Positions 1 to 10,322 of a DNA stretch of 64,000 nt are shown piece after piece. Position numbers and translations under genes: made by a program. Under the pieces are notes generated by a model. The model was not told where the DNA came from, made no database searches, and saw nothing but the letters and a program-made list of their open reading frames with translations. Source of the DNA: Argyresthia goedartella (lineage: Eukaryota > Arthropoda > Insecta > Lepidoptera > Argyresthiidae); contig OX463815.1 of the NCBI GenBank assembly GCA_949825045.1, positions 19,275,231 through 19,339,230 of the forward strand. Direction: 5' to 3'. Numbering within the stretch: position 1 is the stretch's first letter; every line of letters starts with the position of its first letter.

Positions 1-1116
1 CGACGGTTATAGTATACAACACAATTTACACTCTTGCATGTATTCCAACCAAATGCAAGACTCAATTGTTGTTACGTATAATCGCCGAAACGATTTAAGA
101 ATCCGAAATCAGGAGGATAAAAATAGTTAAAATTATTTAAAAACTAAATATTAACATCTCTAGTTTGTTTTGTTGCCATGCCATACACAGAATTTATAGA
201 TGATATGATAAATAATTTCTAACATTTACAGCCAAATCGGTCAGTTAGAAATGAACAATGTTCTGCAACAATACTTCCGCAAATTCTATTGGAAACATAT
301 TAATATTGGTTTATCTATTATATATTGGTGCCTATATGGAAAAAGTTATAAAATAACATATCATCTATCAGTAGCATCTTATTATGTAATTCTGATATCA
401 ACCGTATTGAAAAATCTACCAACGTGAAAACGATTATTTAACACGAGCCGTCGTTTATTGCGACTTTGCTTGTTTATATGATTGCGACTCGAGTTCTGAG
501 TAGATTTTTCATTTTTTGACAAGTATTGCGATTGATATCATAAATTCATAATGAGGCTACAGGTACGCAGGTGTGAATCATTCGTGGAATCAAATCTATC
601 ATTTCCATTATGTGATGGGGTTTCGAACGCAAAGCTGCTTATGGGCCGCACGCCCTTATCTAATTTTTTAATACATTTATTCAGCTAATATTTCGGTTTC
701 TCTCCCAATGTGGTGCAATGTCGTGGCGTCTCCCTCATTTTGGTCATGGATCAATTGATATGGCAAACAAATGTATAAATGACTCACAAGCTTGTGGCAC
801 TCGTGTCGCTCGTCTAGCTATAGTATCCATAAGCCGGGTTTAGACATTGGCGGCACGCTCCAAATCTCAAAGCGATACTAACAGCGCAAACGTCACACGC
901 TAACACCTTCAAGCCCCTCCAAACGCACCGTTCAGACATTTGTGCTTTGAGTCTGGACGATATCGCCATATGTATAAACTCGGCAATAGGTCCACAGGCG
1001 AATGAAACTCTTTGTTGGTGTTGACAATGTTTGACAGTTTCAGTATTGCGTATATAATCTCCAATTGACGGTGCAGTTGCGTGCGTCACTGTTACCTCGA
1101 GGCGGATGGCAGTAGT
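1..1116. other. AT-rich non-coding flank
   Basis: I recognise no gene or repeat here. If the exon at 1117-1236 is the end of the carboxypeptidase gene, this stretch begins with its 3' untranslated region on the minus strand. A minus-strand AATAAA lies near 676-681 and could serve for polyadenylation. Small open frames, such as the minus-strand one at 814-1089, have no recognisable motif. Confidence 0.4.
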
Positions 1117-1236
1117 TTAGTGTTTGTTCTGCAGCAGGTCGCTGGCGACTCGCTGGTAGAGCGAGCGCTTGTAGAGACGCCCGTGTGCGAGCGGGAACGC
1201 GCCCAACGACTCCTCGTCGAACCAGTTGCTAGTGGG
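1117..1236 (-). CDS. Proposed terminal exon (exon 8) of the carboxypeptidase gene
   Basis: This is a GC-rich block in AT-rich surroundings. On the minus strand it is preceded by a polypyrimidine tract and CAG (acceptor at 1237-1238). It encodes 39 residues, beginning PTSNWFDEESLGAF and ending DLLQNKH, then a TAA stop at 1117-1119. It starts in phase 0, exactly the phase left by exon 7 (15887-16032), and is on the same strand, so I join them. The tail contains an LYKRS basic patch and no hydrophobic membrane segment, which suggests a soluble or secreted protein if the join is right. I do not recognise the tail from any family. The uncertainty is the 14.6-kb intron: it could instead be the last exon of a different gene. 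Confidence 0.5.
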   Translation of the reverse strand, partial: PTSNWFDEESLGAFPLAHGRLYKRSLYQRVASDLLQNKH

Positions 1237-1627
1237 CTGGGGAAGAGAGACGGCGCTATTAGTGAGAGGGGTGAAGGCAGTTTTATCCACATAAGACAGG
1301 TTTCAGTTTATAGTTCAGGTAACTAATCATTGTGGATGGAAAAGTCGAAGGCAGATCGCTTGTCTTTGTTCTGACTAGTTAGGAGACAAATATAAAAAAA
1401 TAACTCGAAAACGATGCATCACAGGAAATTTTGTTGTACTACATAATGTAAGTTGTAAATTCTCTACAACTTTGATTATACACACTTTTTACCTATTCCC
1501 AATAGTTGACATTCAAAAACGGGATTTTTATCTCAATTTTTTTGCCGTATACTTCGCTCTTTGTTGACTTTAAAATAGTCAATTTGATGAAACTAATAGT
1601 AGTTTATGTGACTGCTACATAATGGAG

Positions 1628-1707
1628 GGCATTAAAACTCGAGAGTGGGTTTATGAAACGAGCCGAAGGCGAGTTTCATAATAATATCACTCGAGAGTTT
1701 TAATGCC
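1628..1707. repeat. Perfect 20-bp-arm palindrome with GAGCCGAAGGCGAG core
   Basis: The arms at 1628-1647 (GGCATTAAAACTCGAGAGTG) and 1688-1707 are exact reverse complements. A second, nested pair (TATGAAAC / GTTTCATA) sits inside, around the core GAGCCGAAGGCGAG. A related palindrome with the same core lies at 15245-15320. No coding content. Confidence 0.7.
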
Positions 1708-1830
1708 TAATTATGTACAGTTACATACACTAGTTTATCTACACACATATCATAAGCTCTCTTTGATGTGTTCAGGAACCGCATGTTTGACTGGCATTGT
1801 GGTTCTGCAATTGTTTAGCTTGTTCTTTAG

Positions 1831-1945
1831 TACCAACTTCACGCAGGCAGGCGTCGGCGTTCGAAATTTGAATGTCAGTACCAACTTCACAGACAAACTA
1901 GGGACGGCACGCAGTCGGGCGTCGGCGTTCGAAATTTGAATGTCA
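1831..1945. repeat. Tandem duplication with TTCGAAATTTGAATGTC
   Basis: Two adjacent units each begin AGTACCAACTTCAC and end GGCGTCGGCGTTCGAAATTT plus GAATGTCA; the second carries extra sequence in the middle. A similar TTCGAAATTTGAAT block follows the related palindrome near 15530-15610, so this is probably part of one dispersed repeat family. Confidence 0.6.
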
Positions 1946-2429
1946 TTATATGTAGAAAAACTACACAGCAATGACCATTATGTGTAGTTTTCCAGATACG
2001 AAACGAGTTTTTACCAAGTAGTTTAACATAATGCTGATCGTAACGTGCGGTTTTTGAACGCAGTAAAGAGGGTTTATGATGCGTGTGTAGATAAAGAAAG
2101 TTAAAGATTTAATTGCTCTTCATTAAATATAGTGGTGGTCAGCTAATTAGAAACACAGCACCACATCCATGTTCTGCAGTAAAAAATACTTTTTTTTAAT
2201 GATATGAAAGGAATATGATTATGTATTTAAGTAGTCACACTAATAATGTATCGAATAAGTGTAAACGATAATTTATACCAGTTACAACATGGTCTTTTTT
2301 CTAGCAATACATAAGGTGGGTGGACCATGGAAGGCCACGCTCCTTTGAAGGCCAACTATCAAAAAGTCGTAGTTATTGACATGTAAACACATATTCCTTC
2401 GGCTATACACTAAGATCCATCAAACTCAA

Positions 2430-3164
2430 GGCCACAGATGCGGCGGCGAGTCGCTCGCGCCGCTATTGTGGCAGTGCGATCTCACGCTTCGTAGACTTCG
2501 GTCGTCGACGTTACAATTGTTATTCGCGCGCACAGCAAAACGTAAGTTTTTAGTTAGATAACCTATTATTATTTCATATTTTTTTACTGTGGATTGTCGT
2601 ATAAGGATATGTTTATGATACTAAAGAAAAAAATAATTGTTTTGCCTCGATTTAAGTTAAAATATTGGTAGTGTTCCCAGGAAAGCCGATGGTTCCTTAT
2701 AAGGCCTATCAAAAATTTGACGGTTGGCCTTGCTAGGGTACATGGGCCTTACAAAGAACATGTACAAACCATGAACATATGAACAGTTACTTTTTAGTTA
2801 TAAAAACGTACCGTTACAGTTAAAACAATGTTTTATATTTATAATATTTTTATTTATAAGGGTTATTAAACTTTTTAACTCATATTGAATAGACATTTCT
2901 TTTAAAATTATTTTATTATCAGTATATATTTAAATTTCTTTTATGGAAAGGTTATGTCTGAAAATAAACTAAACTAATTTACATGAAAAGCAACGAATAT
3001 AAAAAATATTTACATGTTAAAAACGGTAAAGTATGTGATAAAGTAAGTATGTGATAAGTTATATATAAGATAGTCTGTCTATAATCATATTTTAAGCAAA
3101 AAAAACTTTATAACAATAAGCCGGTAATTGAATAGATGATTAAATTTTATGCGTATAATTTCAG
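2430..3164 (+). promoter_or_regulatory. Probable leader exon and intron of the pogo transposase
   Basis: A short CpG-rich island (about 2430-2541) inside an otherwise AT-rich element ends at a consensus splice donor (AAC|GTAAGT, GT at 2542-2543). A matching acceptor (ATAATTTCAG, AG at 3163-3164) lies nine bases before the transposase ATG at 3174. The simplest reading is a promoter plus non-coding exon 1 and a 623-bp intron in the 5' leader. This is inferred from signals only. Confidence 0.45.
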
Positions 3165-3173
3165 ATTTCAAGA

Positions 3174-5504
3174 ATGTCGGAGTCAAAACCCAGGAAAAGA
3201 GGTAGTACATGGGATGAAGACAGTTTAAGACGTGCCATGGAAGCAGTACAAAATAATCAACTTAATACAAATGCTGCAGCGTTGAAGTTCAATATTCCAA
3301 GACGCACCCTTAGAAACCATTTAGTAAGCGGTAACAGTACTAAAATAATTGGGAAGACAACTATTCTTACAAAACAATTAGAAGAAGATTTATCGCAGCG
3401 AATCAATCGTTTTGCAAAACTGGGTGTACCACTTACGCCTAAATTTATCAGGAAACAAGCCTTTTTATTTTGTGAGAGGTTTAAAATCAAGCACTCGTTC
3501 AATATGTCAACAAGAATGGCTGGACGCAAATGGCTCAAAATGTTTTTGGCTCGAAACCGATCAATATCAAAAAGAAAACCCCAGCTAATGAATCCAGCTA
3601 GAGCTCAAAAAATGAATAAGCCCATTGTGAAAAACCATTTTGAAGAAGTGAAGAAACTCTATGAAGAGCTAGACATTATTGCACATCCAGAACGCTTGTA
3701 TAACATGGATGAAAAAGGGTGTCGCATTACGGTCCACAAACAAACTGTAGTTTTGGCTGAAAAAGGGAATACAAGAGTACATCTTGTTGCTCCGTAACAC
3801 GCCGAGAACGTTACAATAGCGATGTGCGTAAATGCGGTGGGTATTGCTATACCGCCTATGATTATTTTTAAAGGTATTAGGCACAGATCAGAATTAGCAT
3901 CAAATTTGCCACCTGGAACAAAGGTAAGCATGGCACCCAAAGGCAGCATGACCAGTAGCTTATTCGTAGAGTTCATACAACATTTAGCACAACATAAAGT
4001 ACCCGGTAAATGTCTGCTTATCTTTGATGGCGCAAAGTGTCATTTATCATATGAGTCTCTGGAAGAAGCAGATAAAAATAGTATAGTACTATACTGCTTA
4101 CCTTCGAACACCACGCACGAACTCCAACCTCTAGATAAATCAGTGAATCGGTCCTTCGAACATCACTGGGATGAAGAAGTTTTGAACTACCTGTGCAATT
4201 CTCAAGAGAGAACTTTAAACAAAGCTGCGTTTAACAAAATTTTCTCGCGAACATGGCCAAAGTGTATGACTCAAACCAATATAACGAATGGATTCAAAGC
4301 CACTGGTTTATACCCCTTTGATCCTGATGTCATACCCGAAGATGCTTATGCTCCTTCAATTGTAACTGAAAGACCTTTATCGGAAACATTACAACACCAG
4401 ATCGACCAACCACTTATATCTGTTCAAGTCTCGCCCCCTGTGTCTGAATTTAAAAAAGTGTCAGAATTGTCGTCTCAGTCTCTGATAGATGAAAGGAGGT
4501 CAGCTCATGTTTCTAACGTTTCTTCAATTTTTCCATCAACTTCCAAAGAGAAGATAGTATCGACATCGCCAAAATTTTCAGCTGCAACAGCAAAAAGAAA
4601 ACCCGTTCTTGTTTCTTACAGTTCTTCAACTGATGCTTCAGCCTTAGAAGTAGATATTACGGTCAATGATCAGTGCCGCCCCATGCTGCTGAGTTCAGTA
4701 CATCGTTTCAACGTCGCAGATACGAAACATGACCCTCAACCATCTCTGTACGATTATCCTCTTCCGAGTACGTCTGGCCTACAAGAAAATATCGTCTGTT
4801 CTAGCTCTGAATCTGATCTTGATATGAATCTTAGTGAATCATTTATCAAAGATAACTACATGACTAAACTTCAAGTCTCGGATTTATACACTTCTTCTTC
4901 GTCATTTGATGATGAACTAGAGCAGAAAAAAGAAATCACTCCGAAAAAACGATTAATACAAAACAAAAGCTCAATTAAAACAAAAGCTCAACTAAAGAGT
5001 CATAAGACTAGATCTTCGGATAATGACGAGCCGTTAATTAATCTAATAGAGGATGAAGAAGAATCGTTTCATGCTTTTTTGCCTACTCCAAACTACGCTA
5101 CAATAAAGTCTTCACGTCCACGGCAAAAAGCTCTTAATTATAAGGGACAAAGAATAGTTAAAGATTTATTCAAGACTGAAGAAAAAAATAATGAGATGAC
5201 GCAAGCGACGAGTAAGAAAAAAGGAAAGTCTACAATTAAACGAGACCAAAAAAAGAAAACCAAAAATAAAAATGATTCCGTAAAACGGCTAAAAAGAACA
5301 GTACAACAAGAAAACAGTAAAAGATCGAAAATAGAGATGAAGAAAAGTGCAGAAGGTGGAGAAAAGGAATGGTACTGTCACGCATGTGGCGAGAATAGAA
5401 TGGAAGACATGAGACAATGTCCCGAATGTCAAAAGTGGTATCACGAGAAGTGTATGGGTCTCACTAAAAACGATCTCAAATTTATATGCTCAGATTGTGA
5501 TTAA
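3174..5504 (+). pseudogene. pogo/Tigger transposase with C-terminal PHD finger, one in-frame stop
   Basis: Two open stretches in the same frame (207 codons at 3174-3797, then 3798-5504) are separated only by TAA at 3795-3797. Domains in order: a psq-type helix-turn-helix (about residues 10-55), a CENP-B/Tc5-type DNA-binding helix bundle (about 65-145), and a DDE_1 catalytic core with D in LYNMDEKG (residue 179), D in LIFDGAKCH and D in LQPLDKSV. The last two acidic residues are 35 residues apart. Next comes a long Ser-rich, disordered region (about 4380-5100), a Lys/Arg-rich stretch likely to act as a nuclear localisation signal (about 5190-5350), and a C4HC3 PHD finger (5355-5501; WYCHACGE, CPECQKWYHEKC, FICSDCD). 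The enzyme would cut and paste the element in the nucleus. A PHD finger normally reads histone tails, so it may steer target choice. The stop lies between catalytic D1 and D2, so the copy is non-autonomous unless read through. Confidence 0.88.
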
Positions 5505-6466
5505 AATATCCAAAAGTATTATCCTTTTTAGTTTCTAAGTTTGTTTCCGAAGTTAATTTTTATTTTGTTACAATTATTTTCGTTTTTTAATCTTAAGAAT
5601 CGTTGATTTTAAACATTCCTGACTTCAAGACTGACTATGTACCATAATAAGTTTGTAATAAGTACAGTACTTAGTCTGTAGTGTCTATTATTTTATTATA
5701 ATTAATATAAGAAAGTCATTGATAATTTTTAGTTTGGCCTTCTTAGGAACATTTTGGCCTTACAAAGAACGGACCCATAAGAAGGCCATTTGATGTAAAA
5801 AAAAAAGTTTTTAATTTCATTATAATACGCGTTGGCAAGTTATTTGATGTCAATTTAATACTCATTACTACTGTTTTTAAATAATTTCCATTAATATATT
5901 CTTAGTTATACGATGGTGTTCAAGTAATGTTCGTTGAGTTTTTTATAAATGATAAAAATATATTGAGCATTTAATGTTTTGCTGAAATGAAAGAGCTTAT
6001 TATGTAGTTTTAGTAAAAGCGAATATATTAATTGTTACAACTCTATTTTTAAGTTGAACGACTGATGTATAATATTGGCCTTGTTTGGAGCCGTGTTCCT
6101 TGCAAGGCCATTTGGAAGAGCTTAACAAAACTTAAGTTTAATGAATACTGATTAAAGCTAGGTTAAAAAAAAGTGATTTATATGGTACACAATAAAACAA
6201 ACTATTATTTGATAATTTGTTTTTTTCATTTATCCAGTTAATAAACGAATAAAAAGCTTTTACTCGTTAGAGTGGCCTTCCATGGTCCACCCACCTTACC
6301 ATTAATTATTTCGCCCTGCTTGGAGCTGGACAAGTAATTAGAAACATGGCTGATCATGACATGTTCTGAGTTCTAAATTTTAAATTTTAAAAAGAATAGG
6401 GTATTCTATCTACGATAATGTGTTTTGACGCTATTAAAAAATATTGCGTTATTATATATGATATAA

Positions 6467-7045
6467 ATGGGTAAAACCAAGATCTGCGACCCCTCTACCA
6501 GAAAAATAATGGTTAGTTTACTTTTCATCGCCATTGGACATATGGAAAGATCACTGATCACTTGGAGGGTTCCGTCAAGAAAGTATTTACGCTATAAAAC
6601 ATTATTAAACATCATAATACATCAGAGAATATTTCTAGAAAATGTCGCCCACGGAAGACCAAACTTAACCCTTTTAAAGGGTCAAATGACTTAATAAAGG
6701 AAGAGTTCGCCCAAATGATCATCGGAATGTATCCGGAAAAGAATCCATTAGAAGAAACCATGGTTATTTTTGCTGACGACAATCCCCCGTCACATATATT
6801 CCAACAGGATAACGCTCCGAAACACACTTCTAACAGCGTGAAGGCATTCATCAGGGAACAATCTCTGGCGGTATTACTAAGATTGGCCCGCAAACAGTCC
6901 AGGTTGCAATCCTATAGAAAATTTGTAGTGCATTGTAAAGAAACAAGTGTCGGATACTAAGTATGGAAATGCCATTTTTGGAGGTATGGAGCACTATCCC
7001 TCTGGAAACATGCGAAAAACTCATACAGTCTTACCTGTAAAAAAT
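6467..7045 (+). pseudogene. Tc1-like (DD34E) transposase C-terminal relic
   Basis: The three frames together show Tc1 hallmarks: FQQDNAPKHTS with the second catalytic Asp near 6810; then, after a frame change, DWPANSPGCNPIENL with the catalytic Glu near 6915; then WSTIPLETCEKLIQSYL ending at about 7039. Frameshifts and the loss of the N-terminal two thirds show it is dead. TIR-like AATTAGAAAC motifs on both sides (2130, 6330, 11715 and 11945) may be ends of this or related elements. Confidence 0.7.
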
Positions 7046-7222
7046 AACGAATTCATGTTTGTAGACCTGTTTTAGCAAAATCCTCTTTAAACCTTAATGG
7101 GCTTTTTTTGTGATTTATAAAAGTACAGCTAACTTTTAACTAAAACACTGTTGTAAGTTCGTTATTATTTTAGGTTTTGTGGATGACGAAGAGAATCCAA
7201 AGCCGTAAGCTTAATAAAAAAA

Positions 7223-7460
7223 ACGGTCAAGTGCGAGTTCGCACGCGCGCACGAAAGGTTCCGTACCACCGTACAATCGTAGGGATGGTGTGGAGTGAAT
7301 AGTTTGGATTTTACATAGCAAAATGTTGTTTACAAAGTTATTGGTGCGGCTACTTTCACATTCCATGCACGTAACCAGGTGCATTCATAAGTTTGTATGT
7401 GGTATTAAAGAAATTGTTGTATGGGAGCCCCCTTGAATATTTATTTTATTCTGTTTTTTA
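7223..7460 (+). repeat. Lepidopteran-type interspersed repeat (ACGGTCAAGTGCGAG), 3'-truncated
   Basis: It begins ACGGTCAAGTGCGAGTTCGC and continues through GGTTCCGTACCACCG, TGGTGTGGAGTGAATAGTTT and TTGTATGGGAGCCCCCTT. It is nearly collinear with 28303-28540 but lacks that copy's far end. Non-coding; adjoining small ORFs are incidental. Confidence 0.7.
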
Positions 7461-7934
7461 GAATTATTTTTATTTTTTAGAGTTTCGTTTATTTGTGGTG
7501 TACGTGTCAAAAATAACTCCGTGTTCCAACCATAAAAGTAGTTTGTACTACCGTAATACAAACTACCTCCATGGTTCCAACAAACGAAGAAAAAACAACC
7601 AACATAAATGCCACAGAGTAAGTAAGTAAATAGAGGGAGGGCTATTTTCCATGAACAGAAGATAATATACCAACACTCTTTACTCATACGACCGTTTTAC
7701 TTTGTATGACTGAAACCTATATAGTTTTGACAGGACATTTTCGCGTACCATTTCAGTGACAACCAGCGATGGGGTAAGTAAGATGTAAGAACGGTTATCG
7801 ACAAAAATTAAAGATAGTTTACCTACTTTGTTGATCGATATTTTAGAAGACTGGTATTTGCCTTTGAGCTAATGATCACTGTTTAAATAATATCGATAAA
7901 CAAAGGCGAAGTGATAATTTATTTACATACCCTC

Positions 7935-8440
7935 AATAACCAATTTCAAATACCTTGGTCATATAGTGACTGAGGACCTGAGGGATGACCTAGTCATAGA
8001 GTGGGAGCGCAGCGCTTTGGCAGTTCGGGAGAATATGTTGGCTTGTAGGATTGCACATTGAAAAAAGCCAGTAAAAATCTCACTCTTCAAGGCACACTGT
8101 CAATCAATCTACACGTGCAGCCGATGAGTCAACTATACCCAAAATACTCTCAACGCCCTGCCACAGAATGCCCTGCTCGTCCAGTACAACACTGTTGCTG
8201 GGGCTGCCACTGCCACGCTATTGTACTGCATCGGGCATGTTTGTTGTAGCATGTACTGATGGATTCCATGCCATCATACGTAAGAGAACGTCGTCCTACT
8301 GAAGCAGAACGCGTGGCAGCACCAACAGCATCCTAGAGGTCCTTGCAGGTCGGCTCGACGGCCCAATACTCTAACACTGGGTGAGTGTTGTGGCTGTTTG
8401 TGACAGTGCGTGGAAAACAGGGCCGTGCCACAGGCAGGCC
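7935..8440 (+). pseudogene. Non-LTR retrotransposon RT C-terminal fragment
   Basis: Across frame changes the translation shows YLGHIVTEDLRDDLVIEWER, then AVRENMLA, then DGFHAIIRKR and ILEVLAGRLDGPILHWV. This is the region after the catalytic domain in a common class of lepidopteran endonuclease/reverse-transcriptase elements. It is heavily frameshifted and truncated at both ends. Downstream (8454-8530) a unit starting AGATTGAATTGAGT is duplicated in tandem, and a (CTGAA)n tail at 8803-8820 may mark the 3' end of this or a neighbouring element. Confidence 0.6.
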
Positions 8441-8539
8441 TATTTATATGAAATAGATTGAATTGAGTATGATTAAGTATTTTGTCTATTATAAACAGAT
8501 TGAATTGAGTGTGATTAAGTATTTTGTATGTTAGAAATA

Positions 8540-10322
8540 AACATAAACTTTATTGTCCAATGTTCAGACTCACAAAAGTTAGTAGTTCTGTTATGTGACA
8601 CTTTAAACGCTTTTACAATAAAATTCCGCAAGAAATACAAAACTTAAAGCTCGGTTCAAAAATGCATAAAGCACATTGCACCCTATATATTATGTACTAA
8701 TAATTAGGCACCTACTTAATGTTATATAATGCTTGCTTGATTATGTTATGACATTCATTATAAGTCTCAATTTTTGTGCTATTATGAATAAAAATCTTTG
8801 AACTGAACTGAACTGAACTGTTACAAACAAAATATGGATCCTTTTATGCTCCGGAATTATTATGATTAAAAAATATATAATCAATAAAAAACACACATAA
8901 TAAAGTCAACAATTATCTAGCAATAAGCAAATTAAACACTCATTTTCATTTACACACCATCAATTAATATAGATCACTAATCACGATTCAATTATACAAT
9001 ACCCTTGACGTACCGTGAGGAAGTAAAATATCAGTAATTGTACTGATATTTTACTTCCTAATATATTGAAAAATATCAGCAGGCATCTACGAGTATAATG
9101 TTTATTGGGATATTTTGACGAATCGTGAATGTCGGATCCCGTGTGAATGAGCTCTTACTCTAATAACAGATGTGAACGGGATATTAGTGTTAGTAGTTTG
9201 AATTAGTCTGCGTTTTTTTTTATTGCTGGTAAAATTATTCTCCAGTAAAACCTTCGTGAGAATTCTCGCGTGTTTTTGTCGTCCAGCCGGACCCGCGAGA
9301 TACCGCCGCAATCCACACATTCCAAAGTATTTCACGTTGAAATCTAAAATTAAAAGGGTAATATTTAATCACACATCAAATTTCACATATCAATGTTACT
9401 TTGTGGAAATATTCATAAATACAGATCAAATAATTGCAATTAAGCACTTTCATTTCTTACTATACAATGTATCGATAATATTTCTTTTACATCACCATCG
9501 ATATTTCTTGGACGAATTTGTAAAAAGAAAATATTGTAAATAAGCTACTATAAACGTATTTCTGATATTTCTGGGCCGAAATAATTAGGGAAATCTTTTG
9601 CTATCACTAATGTATCCAATAAAATGTATAAAATACAAGAAAATCTACGAAATAACATCAATTAATATTTACCTGTGGTACCTATTGAATTCGCCTATGT
9701 TTTTATGAATTCTCATGAAAATTTTACTCTGTATGATAGCACACTACATGCCGAATGACTTTCTATTGCAATTTTATAATTTTTCTCACTTATAGATCAC
9801 TTTTCTAAATAAAATAATGTTTTCCCGAAAGTATCGATGTGACAGATGCTATTCGATGCAATTGTCTGATAAACTATAGACAGGGCGAGCATTACCTAAT
9901 TCTGTAAAGTAAAAATAAATCAAAAGAAACCAAACCATCAACAAAATGGTACGCAATCAAACATTGACGCTACATCTATTTAAGCAGTGTTTCGTTTATC
10001 TGAGATAAATTCATACATTGACTGACGTTTGCTTTTGGCATTTAGTATAAATCAAATTGAACATAACGTGTGATATTGCCTAAAATGGCCTTATCGGACA
10101 GTTATAGAAGGGTCTGAGCTACTTTAAGTTGTAGAAAGTTTATAACGAAACTAAAATACAGAATTTATTTTATAACTCGCAATTTTGTGATAACGGGTTG
10201 TAAGACTATTTCAACTCCATATTATGAGTGTTTTAGAGAAATTGAATCCTTATTAATAACACTGATAGAGTATAGAGATAAAAACTAATTTGTTTATTAA
10301 TATAGTGAGATCATAGGTTATA
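8540..10322. other. AT-rich intronic DNA without recognisable gene
   Basis: No family is recognisable. A perfect hairpin lies at 9019-9058 (18-bp arms GGAAGTAAAATATCAGTA and its complement, 4-base loop). ORFs at 9102-9335 (minus) and 9223-9543 (plus) overlap on opposite strands and look incidental. Confidence 0.4.

Larger units (their letters stand above)
2314..6296 (+). mobile_element. pogo/Tigger-type DNA transposon, nearly intact
   Basis: The element is bounded by 25-bp terminal inverted repeats that match perfectly (2314-2338 and 6272-6296, starting AGGTGGGTGGACC), each flanked by a TA target dinucleotide (2312-2313 and 6297-6298), as expected for the Tc1/mariner/pogo superfamily. Further GGCCTT/AAGGCC motifs crowd both subterminal regions (for example near 2348, 2725, 2744, 5735, 5750, 5783, 6075 and 6106), and the 13-mer GGCCTTACAAAGA occurs at both ends; these may be transposase sites. 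It carries one transposase gene (3174-5504). Perfect TIRs and one visible lesion argue for a recent insertion. It sits in intron 7 of the carboxypeptidase gene, on the opposite strand. Confidence 0.9.

Noticed and set aside
814..1326. Overlapping ORFs on both strands (814-1089, 1081-1326, 1092-1292)
   Set aside because: Their composition reflects the GC-rich exon at 1117-1236, whose spliced minus-strand frame explains the region better.
9102..9543. ORFs of 77 and 106 codons on opposite strands
   Set aside because: They overlap each other, contain no known motif, and the plus-strand one is low-complexity and rich in Phe, Ile and His.
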